NCBI GenBank assembly: GCA_036346375.1
Contig: JAYEVE010001325.1
Location: 30,159-94,158, forward strand
Length of the DNA: 64,000 nt
Direction: 5' to 3'
Origin: Guadua angustifolia
Lineage: Eukaryota; Streptophyta; Magnoliopsida; Poales; Poaceae
Shown: piece by piece, positions 9,839-19,689 of the stretch
Numbering within the stretch: the first letter of the stretch is position 1
How the letters are laid out: every line of letters begins with the position of its first letter
Made by a program: the position numbers and the translations under genes
The notes under the pieces: model-generated
Databases searched by the model: none
The model's input: only the letters and a program-made list of their open reading frames with translations
Told to the model about the DNA's origin: nothing

Positions 9839-10972
9839 TAGGTCATGCAGATAAATGGCCTGTGGTCCCGCCACTATTGGCACAGCTTGGTCAGAATGGG
9901 CCGAGCCAAGACGACCCATCCGATCGGCTCGTTCTTAGACCAAAGACCTTGCACGACATATTACTGCTTACGAGCTAGGTTGGCACATTAAGGCCCAATC
10001 ACGGTCCATTTAGGCCCGCATATACTTTTAAAAAGTTTTTATATTATTTTGAGTTTTCCTAATTATTCTAGATTTTTCCAATTTTTCTACATTTTTCAAC
10101 CTTCTATGATTTTTTTCAACTTTTCTATTTTTTCGATTTTTATGCTAAATGGGTAGGCCTCGCCTGCTGGCTCATGAGGCCATGTGCTAACACAAAGACA
10201 CTGTGAGGCCATTGGGTCGGCTTGGGCTAAGGACCCAAAGACGTGGGTCGGCACTAGGATGGCAATCGGTGCGACGGGCACGGTAGTACTCGCTATACCT
10301 ATACCCACTAACCAAAATCTCCCCACAGTATACCCATGAAGGTCGCTAAAAATCTCGCCCATACCGTGCCGCTCATGGGTACTCGATATCATGGGTATAC
10401 CTGCCATACCGCCACTATCAACAATCTTTTCAACCAAATGACACTAGGAGCTAATGAGCTATAGTACTAATACAATCATTTTGATGAAGCTATGGGTATT
10501 AGTTACATTCTATGGATTAAAGAATGATTATCAATGATTCAAAATTTCAAATGTACACGAGAATAAGAATTAAAATAATATATGTAGACAAATAATACAC
10601 GGATGTTCAAGTTCAACAATTACTGAAATGAGTTACTACAAATTGGGGATTAAGGGGCCAACTGGGTGTCTGTTCTAGCCCGTATATCAATAGGATATGG
10701 TGGGTAATCGGGCGGAACGGGTACGAGTGAAACTCCTGCATACCCATACCTATTTGCCCATCGGGTAGAATTTAGCCCCCATAAACATACCCGCGGGTAA
10801 TAAAAGAGGAACATACTCACCTCTATTAGGATTTTAACCCGCGGGTATACGGATAATCAGGTAAGATTGCCATCCCTAGTTGGCACGGCATGACCTATTT
10901 ATTAGCCGGGCCTAAATGGGTCGTGCCGCCCGGTAAACGGGTTGGGCCCTGCTGCCCATTTGGACACCTCTA
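9839..10972. mobile_element. hAT-like element (gggcc-rich), host of a second hAT
   Basis: The right end reads gcccatttggacacctcta. Its complement, tagaggtgtccaaatgggc, matches the terminal style of a grass hAT family with ggcccgg/ccgggcc subterminal repeats (visible at 9,895-10,020 and 10,890-10,960). The left end taggtcatgcagataaatggcc is a diverged partner. Target duplications are not convincing. The element is interrupted at 10,255. Confidence 0.5.
10255..10878. mobile_element. Non-autonomous hAT element nested in another hAT
   Basis: The ends taggatggcaat and attgccatcccta are inverted repeats. The 8-bp flanks gtcggcac (10,247-10,254) and gttggcac (10,879-10,886) match at 7 of 8 positions. 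Subterminal gggtacccg, tatacccg and cgcgggta words are abundant. The same family reappears at 62,840-64,000. No transposase is encoded. Confidence 0.88.
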
Positions 10973-11234
10973 GATGAGAGGAAGGGACAAGACGATCGGG
11001 TTAAATTCCCATCCATCTCAAGTATTCATGTCAGATCCAACAGATCAGGTGCTCTGGAGAAGAACGGACGACCACCACTAACTCCTTATTAGAAATAGTA
11101 CAGACTTCTAGATTATAAAAAACCACTTAAAAGTTGAGCCGTTGAGAGGGGGAGGCTTTAAGCCAGCTTTCCCAAACAGAGCCGGCTGGGGGTGCTTCGA
11201 GGGCTTGGGCTTCCTGATTTCCTTAGTAACTTCT

Positions 11235-13469
11235 GCATATTACACGATAAAACTCACTATATGAGATGACCAGTGAAGCCTGTAGGCTGTAGGAATCTTC
11301 ACAGGTAATTGATGTTATAGTAAATATAGTACAACTTAAGTAGTCAGTTTAATTTATTTAACTTGCAAAACCATGCATATGTAACAGGAACATGCATTAA
11401 TGCATATAGTTAAAATAAGAGTAACACAGTCCAATGCTTTCAATGTATCAATTTGATCAATAATACATTTAGTACATCTACCCTTGTTCTTATTGCCCAC
11501 TTAACTACTTTGTTATTAAGTACTGGCTGAGACTTCCGGAGCAAAGAGTGAGGAGAGAACCTTTTGGACTTTCCAGATACAACTCGCGGACAAAAGACTG
11601 TTCTGTTTCTCTTCCATTTGATCTTCAGTACCTATGTGTTTGGGTAAAGAGAAGCCATGAATCCATGACAGTGGACACTGTCATCACCATTAGCATCTGT
11701 CACAGCAACCACATCTATGATCTGTCGCAACAGTCATGATAAGTGTCTTGTGCTCAGGTCCACTTTGCAACCATATGCACCATTCCGACTCCTCCATTTC
11801 AACGGTACTGGCGATGGCGGCGGTGGCACAATAATTGTTTAGAGTACAATAAAAATCACTTTAAAGTATCTTATAATCAATATTAGAGTATAATAAAAAT
11901 GATAAAGAGGTATAACAACATCATTTAAACAGTATATTGAAGGTAGGCGTACATACTCCCAGAGTATATATATACGGTAACGTAATTCTACGCGCTGGTC
12001 ATAAACTCAGAGAAGCGCGTCCAAACTATTCAGTTTTACGTGTTTATGCTCGTGTGTTGACTAAACCAACTCAGTTAGGTGGTCAACCACTAGTAAATGC
12101 ATTATGTAGTTTGTCCATGAATATGTTTCTTCTTTGTTTTAGCTTTAATTTTTTTCTTGTAGTAACGCCATTAGCTTACTGATGACGAGAGTAAAATATA
12201 AATCTTGTTAATAAATGTTGCATGAATCATATTTTGCTGCCAAATGAACATTGAATTACTTATAGCGTTGTAAGATTTTACTATAGTACAAACTCTATAT
12301 ACTACTGAATCCTCTGGTATGATAGTATAGATTTTACTATTCACATATATAGATTTTACTACTATACCAGAGTTTTCAACATCCTGTGGAGTCTATTCAA
12401 TAGCAAGATTGCAAGCTGCTGCGGTGATGACCCCATCCTGTCTCCCTTTCAAATCCCCCTTTAAACTGAAATTAAACATTGCTGCTGCACTCTGGCCAAA
12501 ACAGAAAAGGGAGTTTAAAACAGAGGGATGAAACTAAAAGGGATGATAGCTATGGAAGCATGGCTAGGAGCGTGACAAGTAAGAAGCCCTTGTAGGCTCC
12601 ACCTGCGTTGACCCAACTTGACTAGTTTGTTATCCTATATAGTAAAATCGTCCACTCATTGCGCCACATAGGTAATACCACAATGCAAAACCGAGTCAAA
12701 GTGTTATTTGAACCGGATTGTAAAATTTGGGGGTCAAATATATAGTTTTATAGTTCAGGATACTGAATGGACAACATGTATTTCTCAGTTGGAGAGGAGT
12801 TAGGATAAAGTATAGCATAAAATATTTTATTGTAGTTTGTAGTGGAAGGTCGTCACATATAGCAGACTGTAGCTGTAGCCCCAGTCCTTTTTGCATCTCA
12901 CTCCATGGTCGAAGTAATGCTTAAAAGCTCTACGTACATTAATTCTAAGATGACACTGTAAGTAATTGAAATTTAGATACAAGACAATTGCAGCCAATAA
13001 AAAAACATGTTTACATATTAGTACATCTTGTATAGGTTGAATGTCGTGCTTACTCCTTAACATAGAATCAATGTATTAAATACGTTATTTTTAGGCATGA
13101 TGACCAAAATAACCCAATATAACCTACATATCACGCGTCATGAAATCACTTCGCCTAAGTTTAGAATATGTATGGAAGCACTGATTTACGAGTAAAGCAC
13201 AGATTTAAGCACTCACCAGTGATTGTACGGTGCATTATGTAGTAACATGTGCAGAGATGAATTTAACGCAACAGCATGTAGATGCATCTACCATGTGCTT
13301 TCATGATCTTTGTCAGATTAACTAGACACAATGGCGCCACGCCATGCCGACCGCTGCAAGCCAAGGGAAAAAAATTACATGAGTTTTGGAGGACTAATAG
13401 AGGAAAAATGGATAAATATATAATTTCAAAAAGTTTCGAGCAAATGTCTGGAAAAACGACGCGATAAAA
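11235..13469. other. Gene-free AT-rich interval
   Basis: No supported gene. Short open frames (for example 11,548-11,739 and 11,937-12,182) have no recognisable motifs. A degraded MITE-like inverted pair lies around 12,440-12,550 (ctccctttcaaatccccc versus gagggatgaaactaaaaggg). Short repeats of tatagattttacta occur at 12,325-12,365. Confidence 0.4.
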
Positions 13470-13685
13470 AATAAATTCCGGAAGCTTCGAAGGGCACATG
13501 CAAAAATTAGAGTGCCTCTCTGTAACGACGTGCTAAAAATAAATTCCAGAAGCTCTGAAGGGTTCATGCAAAAATCGGAGTGCCTCTCTATACGAAACGA
13601 CGTGCAAAAAATAATCTCCGGAAGCTTCGAAGGGTTTGTACAAACATTTGAGCGCCTTTCCATAAAAAATGGGGCGTCAAAAACA
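13470..13685 (+). repeat. Tandem repeat, about 70 bp x 3
   Basis: The block aaattccggaagcttcgaagg...tgcctctct...cgacgtg starts near 13,472, 13,541 and 13,612 (periods 69 and 71 bp) with moderate divergence. The small open frame through it is a by-product of a repeat period that tolerates translation. I see no protein family. Confidence 0.7.
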
Positions 13686-13734
13686 AACGGAAAAAACCTC
13701 GAAGGTCTTCTAGGGAAAAAATTAGACTCTAAAT

Positions 13735-13965
13735 CGAAAGGTCCTTTTCGCGAAAAATAGCCGGAATGATCTAAACGTTGCTACGTTTTTTCGTTATCTA
13801 TTTAGGTCCCTCTTACGAAAGATCTATGTTTTTTTTTCTGAACCAGAAGGTCCTCTTCGTAAAAAATCGCGAGAAGGATCTATACGTAATTACAGATTTT
13901 TTGAGGGACCGAAACGCAAAAAAAATTGAGCCGAGTTGGCTCGGCCAGCCGCGTTGCTCAAATCG
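13735..13965 (+). repeat. Foldback-like inverted arm, left
   Basis: About 230 bp that reappear in inverted orientation at 15,690-15,925. For example aaggtcctcttcgtaaaaaa here corresponds to ttttttacgaagaggacctt there. The inner edge of each arm carries gagccgag-type sequence (cgagttggctcgg forms a small palindrome at 13,926-13,939). Together with the right arm this suggests a foldback or long-TIR transposon about 2.2 kb long between arms. Confidence 0.65.
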
Positions 13966-14324
13966 TTGTGAGCACCGGAATACTGCAAAGTTTAATATAG
14001 GATATGATATGATTTCTCTAGGTACACTTTCCTGCACCAGACTAGAGTTGACCAAACTGTACTGTTTAAACAATGTTACTGAAATGGTTTATATTTTCAA
14101 TCTGCAGGTCGTGTTGGCATCTCAAACATGATTCACACGATCGAGCGACATCAGTACATGGGGTTCAAGAACCTTTGCAACTAGTACGCAAAAGATCCCC
14201 ACGTTGCTGTAAGCGTAAAGAATCTCTGGCACAGACAAAGATTTTAGCAGAGAAAAAAATCTTTTTTAGGAACACGAGAAAAAAATCTTTTTTAGGAACA
14301 CGAAAAAAAAAAAGAAAACCGAAT

Positions 14325-14760
14325 TGTTGTAATTTTTAAAAATCGTAAAAGCTTGATCACGATCCTTTTTTTATGGTAGCTCAAGCATGCTCTCAGGACC
14401 CTTCTAACAAATTTTAAAGAATTTACAAATTTAGTAGCTCAACCAAATCAGTGAACTTGCTTTAAGTGCATCAAATGCATTGTCAGAATTTTTAAAATTC
14501 ATGAAAGTTTGATCATGATTTAAAATTTTTATAGTAGCATAGGCATGCTCTCAGAACCCTTCTAAAATTTTTTCAAGAAATGCAAATTTAGCAGGTCAAT
14601 TAAATCAATGAAGTTGCTTTAAATAATTAGTAGTGTTGACAGAATTTTCGAAAATCGCACAAGTCTCATTACAATCCAAATTTTTTTTGGTAGGTTAGAC
14701 ATGCTTTGAGGGCCATTCTAAAAAAGTTACAAAAATTTACAACATGATTTAAGAGCTCAA
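14325..14760 (+). repeat. Tandem array, about 157 bp x 3
   Basis: Each unit carries gtcagaattttt...gtttgatcatgatt...aaatttttat...catgctctcagaacccttct. The latter word is centred at 14,377, 14,536 and 14,690 (periods 159 and 154). The same gatcatgatctaaattttta motif recurs in a looser array at 29,730-30,220, so both may be subterminal regions of one transposon family. Confidence 0.7.
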
Positions 14761-14926
14761 TCTATCATCTTCTCTGTTTTTTTAAAAACAAAATACTGTA
14801 ATTGTACAGTGTTCACAAAGATACAGCCCTTGCGTCTCCCATATTCGGGCCGGGGACCTGGCGTACACACCGCAAGGCTTCGGACAAAGGAGCTGTGCGT
14901 TGTTTGTGAAATCGGATGAGTAATAA

Positions 14927-15190
14927 GGGCCTGTTTGGTAGAGCTCCCTCTGATTTTAATTCTCTGTTAGAAGTGATTCTTCGAGAGAAGTGATTCTGTC
15001 GCTGAAAGTGATTCTCTAACTAATCCATAGGATAAACTCTATGGAGAAACCGACTCTTTGTTGGGAGTGAATCAGAGAAGCATTTTTTCAGCTCGGCTCC
15101 TAGTTCATTTCGAGAATCACTTCACAGAATCACCCCGAGCGATTATCGAATCATTGCTTTGGCGAGCTTAGAGCTCTGCCAAACAGGGCC
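14927..15190. mobile_element. Tourist-like MITE, 264 bp
   Basis: Terminal inverted repeats gggcctgtttggtagagctc and gagctctgccaaacagggcc are flanked by TAA on both sides (14,924-14,926 and 15,191-15,193). The interior contains several agtgattct/agaatcact words in both orientations, so the element can fold on itself. Non-coding. Confidence 0.88.
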
Positions 15191-15302
15191 TAAATATGGA
15201 AGCCTATGTAGTTTGTTACTGTAGTATCTGCAGTGAAAAATGTGACGGTCGGGAGGTGGAGAGCGCGTTGAACATCCTAAACAGAGTTATATTGATTATA
15301 AA

Positions 15303-15571
15303 AGCATCTCCAATGGTACTAACTATAAAAAATGTCTGTATCATCTTTAGATAGCATATAGATAGTCTCTTCAATAGATTAACTATAGCATTGTCTATAA
15401 AATTAAATATTGGCCCACATGTAATAGATAATAAGTGCCTTGGAATCAGTTATATCCTGGCTATACATTAGTAACCGATCTATATCTCTCTCCTCATTTT
15501 CTCTTGTCCACCTAAGCAAAATGCTGAGGTGACACCCTTATAGCTAGTCAAGTGGCAACATTGGAGATGCT
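15303..15571. mobile_element. MITE with agcatctccaa termini
   Basis: The left end agcatctccaatggtactaa and the right end ...aacattggagatgct are inverted repeats of the widespread grass GAGCATCTCCAA type. The interior has atagatagtctc-type AT-rich sequence. No unambiguous target duplication is visible, so the superfamily (Mutator- or Harbinger-derived) is left open. Confidence 0.7.
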
Positions 15572-15689
15572 CTGATGTATATGAAGCAAGCAGGCTCAGA
15601 AGAAGTGAATAACATCATGCGCAGTTCTCGAGAAGCGAAAACAGAATAATAACCTTACTAATATGGCAAAAGTTTCGACGCTGTCATTC

Positions 15690-16420
15690 GTTTGAGCCGA
15701 GCAGGCTGCACGGTTCGGCTAAAAAAATCACGTTTAGGTCCCTCCAAAAATTCGTAATTACATATAGATCCTTTCCGCGGTTTTTTACGAAGAGGACCTT
15801 CTGGTTTAGAAAAATCGCGGATCTTTCGTGAGAGGACCCTAAATAGATACCGGAAAAAAATGTAATGACGTTTGGATCGTTCCGGCTATTTTCTATGATA
15901 TTTTCTATGAAAAAGACTTTTCGATTTAGCGCAAACGCAGGTACACTTGTGTCCTTACAGCTATTTCTCGCGTTTCCTCCACGATTAAAAAAAAACCGAC
16001 TAAGAAAACGAAATTGTTTCCGTGAAAAACAACGCTACGCCGGCTTGCCGCTCGCTTTTTGCTTTCACGTAAGTCCCTTAAAAGTGCGTAATTACGTGCA
16101 GGTCTTTCCCGTGGTTTTTTACGAAGAGAACCTTCTGGTTCAGAAAAAAAATGCGAATTTTTCGTGAGAGGACCTTAAATGAATACTGAAAAAAAACGTA
16201 GTAGCGTTTGGATCATTCCAGCTATTTTACATGGAAAAGACCTTTCGATTTAGTACAATCGCGGATGCATTTGTATTCTTTCAACCGTTTCGCGCGTTTC
16301 CTCGATAATTTTTTTAAAAAAACACCGATGAAAAAAAATAAAATTGTTTTCACGAAAAAGACAATACACGTGGCGTATCACACCGCGAAAACTAACTATC
16401 CTAGTAACATTGAAGGGGCG
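15690..16420 (+). repeat. Foldback-like right arm, tandemly duplicated
   Basis: 15,690-15,925 is the inverted partner of 13,735-13,965. The same 330-bp block then repeats directly: acgaagaggaccttctggtt at 15,786 and acgaagagaaccttctggtt at 16,121; tttcgatttag at 15,918 and 16,244; cgcgtttcctc at 15,970 and 16,293. The right arm is therefore a two-unit direct repeat, whereas the left arm has one unit. The open frames through it show no family similarity. Confidence 0.65.
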
Positions 16421-16556
16421 AAGGTTTTCAAGATTCAATTTTTAGCCCACGTAGCCAGAAGAGATTCTAGTAGCGCAACAGCTCGGAGGGGAGTCCGCAT
16501 TGTTGGAATTTTGATTAGTTCTCGAGCATACTTTTTCTTGGTTTCTTCCTAAATTT

Positions 16557-17510
16557 CGGTCAATTCAGTGTGTTCCACATTGTACGAAGCTTCCTAGCAA
16601 ATGTAGAGCTACCCTTCTGCCAGTCTAGAATATCATCATGCATGCGCATCTCGTTATCACAACCGTTCAACACACATCTTCAGATAAAAGGACCATAGCG
16701 TTCACAAAGATTAAAAGCTTAGAAATTTGTGTCATTATTCTCGCTTTTTGTGCCAAAATTATGTGTTAAGCAACATTATTCGATGAGATGAGACTCGAAG
16801 GAGAATCAAATGCTCACATTCTGCGTGCATTATCTAAAGTCAATTCAGTGTGTACCACATTGTACGAAGCTTCCTAGCAAAGATTTTTTTAAATAATATA
16901 TTTCTAAATAATTTTATAAAAATAATATACCCAAAACAAAATTTTATAAAAATAAACCTCTGTAGCCAACAGATCTTCTGTCGCTATTTGAATTGGCAAT
17001 AGGGAGCCTTATTAATCAAGTGAATGTATGACACAATAATCTGTCTGTCAATTCAATCTGCGATTAAACAAACCCTTGTCACTATTTGAAATGACAATAG
17101 ACTTTCTGTCGCCATTTCAGCTATTTGAAATGGTGATATAGGCGTATTTTTGTAAAATTTTGTTTCGACATATAATTTTATAAAATTATTTTTTTAAAAA
17201 AATTATTTTAAAAAAAAATCCTTCTAGCAAATGTAGAGCTACTCCTATGCCAGTGCACAATACCATCCTAGATGCGCATCTCGTCATCACAAACGTTCAT
17301 CACAGTATCACACCTCTTCAGATAAAAGGACCATAGAGTACAGAAAGATCAAAAGTATAGAAATTTGTGTCATTATTCTCGCTTTTTGAGCCAAAATTAT
17401 GTGATAGGCAACATTATTCGATGAGACGGGAAGGAGAATCAAATGCTCACATTCTGAGTGCATTGCTAGCCTAGCAGTAGCAAAGCAGAAAAATCGTCGG
17501 TTATGTTTCC
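16557..17510 (+). repeat. 282-bp direct repeat split by an inverted-repeat insertion
   Basis: gtcaattcagtgtgt...cacattgtacgaagc starts at 16,559 and again at 16,840. The second unit is interrupted after about 42 bp and continues at 17,224 (ctagcaaatgtagagctac...aaatgctcacattctg). Its 3' part is also similar to 5,560-5,830, so this is duplicated locus flank upstream of RING-H2 copy 3. Confidence 0.6.
16882..17223. mobile_element. Inverted-repeat MITE, about 342 bp
   Basis: Long terminal inverted repeats are visible: aataattttataaaa...acaaaattttataaaaata on the left and the complement of aataattttataaaa...acaaaattttacaaaaata on the right. The interior repeats ctgtcgctatttgaa and ctgtcgccatttcag. 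The 8-bp ctagcaaa flanks both sides (16,874-16,881 and 17,224-17,231). It could be a hAT or Mutator-derived MITE. Confidence 0.75.
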
Positions 17511-18509
17511 GCCTGGTTCACTAGAGGTGTGTTTGGTTATTTGTATCAAGTGATACATAAATGAGATAGTTCAAGGAAAAAGTCATTCATGTATTTGGTT
17601 AATTGAATGGAACCATCTCATCTTGAATAATGGGATACAAATTTAAGAAATATTTCTTATAGATGTTAAATCACTTGCTATTTACACAACTAGACTCGAA
17701 CGCTAGATGCATGCAAAGACCATAGAGTGGGAGAGAGAAATGGTGTGGCTCAGCATCTCTCCTTCACGAGGACATGATAGTCCACCGAGTCAAGAATGCT
17801 TGACGCGTGTTGTGAAGAGTGGATGCCGGGAAGTCAATGAGGGCGCTAGCATGCAACGGTGGGCAACTCACCACAACGATGGCAAGTGGGCAAGGAAGAT
17901 AGCGCAGCATGAGTCAGCGAGTGCTTAACTGGCTAACTAAGCTGACCAAAACAACAATAGGTAGTGTGAGCCTCTATTCTGATTTATGATTTTTTTTTGT
18001 AAATTGTAACTATATAAATGGATTGAATAGAAACATTAGCTGATTTGTTTGATTGATTGGTGTTAACTTGTTTATATATTTATAAAAGTTTGACAAAAGA
18101 ATATTATACAAGTATTTCTCAAAAAATAAAGTATTATTAGTACCCTTCGAGACGATAAAAATACAACACAAACTGTTTAATATGGTTAATTATCTCAATC
18201 TAGCTCAATTCTTTGAGCCATCCTCTTTTTTCTGGCTTCGCAACTGAGGGCTAGCACTCCTTGTACCATCCGTTGCCGTCGCTAGTGCTGTGCTTTCCAG
18301 GAGGAGGGGCCCTTGTCTTGACTATCATGAGGTAGCAGCTCCCTTCTAAACTCTCTCTAGAAAATTTTCAGACAGCCAAGGTTTCATAAGCAAGCAGAAC
18401 CTGCTTTCATCTGTATCACTTCTGAATTCTGATGATGAAATGCTCCCCACCACCTGTCAAGATTTGCCTGTTTGTGTACTTAAAATGCATGCTTTGCTTT
18501 TGATCCATT
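17511..18509. other. Gene-free interval upstream of RING-H2 copy 3
   Basis: A partial Tourist-like start (ggtgtgtttggttatttg) lies at 17,526 with internal inverted words to about 17,650, but no right end was found. The rest is AT-rich and has no recognisable gene. Confidence 0.35.
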
Positions 18510-19177
18510 ATGACCCTTGGGAGCAAAGACGACCTCACCTTTCTTTTGCGGGTACATTATTTTAGCATCTACTTAAGATTGTTCTATACGACTTATGTTC
18601 TTTCTGTCCATTGGAGCAATACAGTTCATTTGTGCAAGGCATGTCATCGCCATGATCCACATCTTCTCCAACAAGAATGGTGGGTGTCTTCGTCGGTCAG
18701 GAATGCACTCTGGCGTGGACAAAGAAGGGCAAACTAGACCCCGAGGCGAACGGTGACGACGTGGCCAGACAGCCCGGTGTTAAATAGCGCCCAGGTCAAG
18801 ATGGCAATGGTGAATCTCAAGAAGCAGACATACACGCCCTCCTCAACCCCACCGAAGAATACTGCCGCCTTCAGGAGGGTGGTCTCGGGCATCTTCCAGA
18901 CATGGAAGATTGGAAGTTGACTGCGATGGCCCAGACACCATAAAACAACATCGAGGAGGAGAAGGCGTGCGCCATCTGCCTAGAGACATTCTGGTATCAG
19001 GAGGAGGTGGTGGTGACACTGTGCAACCACATGTTTCACCAGGGGTGCCTCGTGTGCCCCGTCTGCCGGTGTGCGCTCTGCAACCGATGGTGCGTCATGG
19101 AAGAGTTTCACTGCAGCGAGGAAGACTCCGGCACAAGTTGTGGCGGTCTACTGGCCATGATAAGGAACATAGGGTAG
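18510..19177 (+). pseudogene. RING-H2 finger gene copy 3 (best preserved)
   Basis: A start-exon candidate MTLGSKDDLTFLLR is followed by a gtacat donor. Later blocks include VFVGQECTLAWTKK. From about 18,953 one frame reads EEEKACAICLETFWYQEE, TLCNHMFHQGCLVCPVCRC and finally SGTSCGGLLAMIRNIG then stop at 19,175-19,177. All eight zinc ligands of a C3H2C3 RING-H2 (CAIC, CNH, HxxC, CPVC) are present. However, only two residues separate ligands six and seven (C-LV-C), where the family normally has about ten, so a stretch around the conserved Trp is deleted. In-frame stops lie upstream (TGA near 18,918). RING-H2 proteins are E3 ubiquitin ligases, and this copy is unlikely to fold. It is the key to recognising copies 1 and 2. 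Confidence 0.68.
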
Positions 19178-19689
19178 GCCTTCAGCTCAAAGAACTTCAT
19201 GTAAAACCCTAAATAAAAACTATGATCATGTAATAAAAGTAGCATTGGATCGATGCATGTTACATCAAAATTAATATGTCAGTTTTTTTCACTTCGTGTT
19301 GTCACAGACTCACATCTACAAACAGCAGCGACCAACAGACTTGATGCATCAGAGTGAACATAAATTCATTTTCAATACAAGATATGACATGTTACTTCTG
19401 AAATGTAAACCATACCCCATTTTGCAATTTTGCATCACCGACTTAACGTCATATAACGAAAGATATAAAACACTGTTCTCAATCATACCAAAGATTTCCA
19501 AGCAGATGCCTGAAAGATTACATATATCCAACATTTTCCAATTACCAAGATATGACATTGGTTTAGCATCTGAAGCCATACACAGATAATTACATCAGTT
19601 CTACTATGGTTGCTCTTTAGTCCAGATACTGCTTTGCCGGCGATTCTCGTTTAAAGGCTTGTACTACTTGTTGGTCTCCTGTAGTTTAC
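19178..19689 (+). other. 3' flank of RING-H2 copy 3
   Basis: No gene. It shares words with the flanks of copies 1 and 2 (gtagcattggat-cgatgcatg, tttagcatctgaag). The Gypsy fragment begins near 19,690. Confidence 0.4.

Larger units (their letters stand above)
8881..11183. mobile_element. 2.3-kb transposon inside UBTD exon 1 (hosts nested hATs)
   Basis: The left end gggctatttggggagct and the right end agctttcccaaacagagcc are imperfect inverted complements. The UBTD reading frame is continuous if 8,881-11,183 is removed. No clear target duplication is visible, so the superfamily is uncertain. The first 160 bp look MITE-like (poly-T/poly-A rich), and much of the length is later nested hAT insertions. 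The 9,050-9,838 interval is AT-rich with no gene. Confidence 0.65.
8526..11234 (-). pseudogene. UBTD-like gene copy B, exon 1 split by nested transposons
   Basis: Minus strand: 11,234-11,184 reads KEIRKPKPSKHPQP. The frame then jumps over 2.3 kb of transposon and resumes at 8,880 with LMAQLRQLRDEFWDTAPHYG. A gtattt donor at 8,809 and an acceptor at 8,646 join to exon 2 (8,645-8,526), which reads EI, stop, DALRAASEADVALAQAI then VDSAGIIVSNADLILCYDER. KxRKPKPxKHPQP followed by REEFWDTAPHYGGRKEIWDALR is the signature of the N-terminal domain of plant UBTD1/2-like proteins. The conserved Trp of EIWDALR is now TGA (8,640-8,638). The C-terminal ubiquitin-like domain was not found downstream. The splice and reading-frame agreement across the insertion shows it was once a real gene, now dead by stop, insertion and truncation. 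Confidence 0.82.

Noticed and set aside
12430..12560. Possible MITE from ctccctttcaaatccccc and its loose complement
   Set aside because: The inverted repeats are too diverged and no target duplication is visible.
13512..13760. Small open frame through the 70-bp array
   Set aside because: It exists because the repeat units lack stops in that frame. No protein similarity is recognisable.
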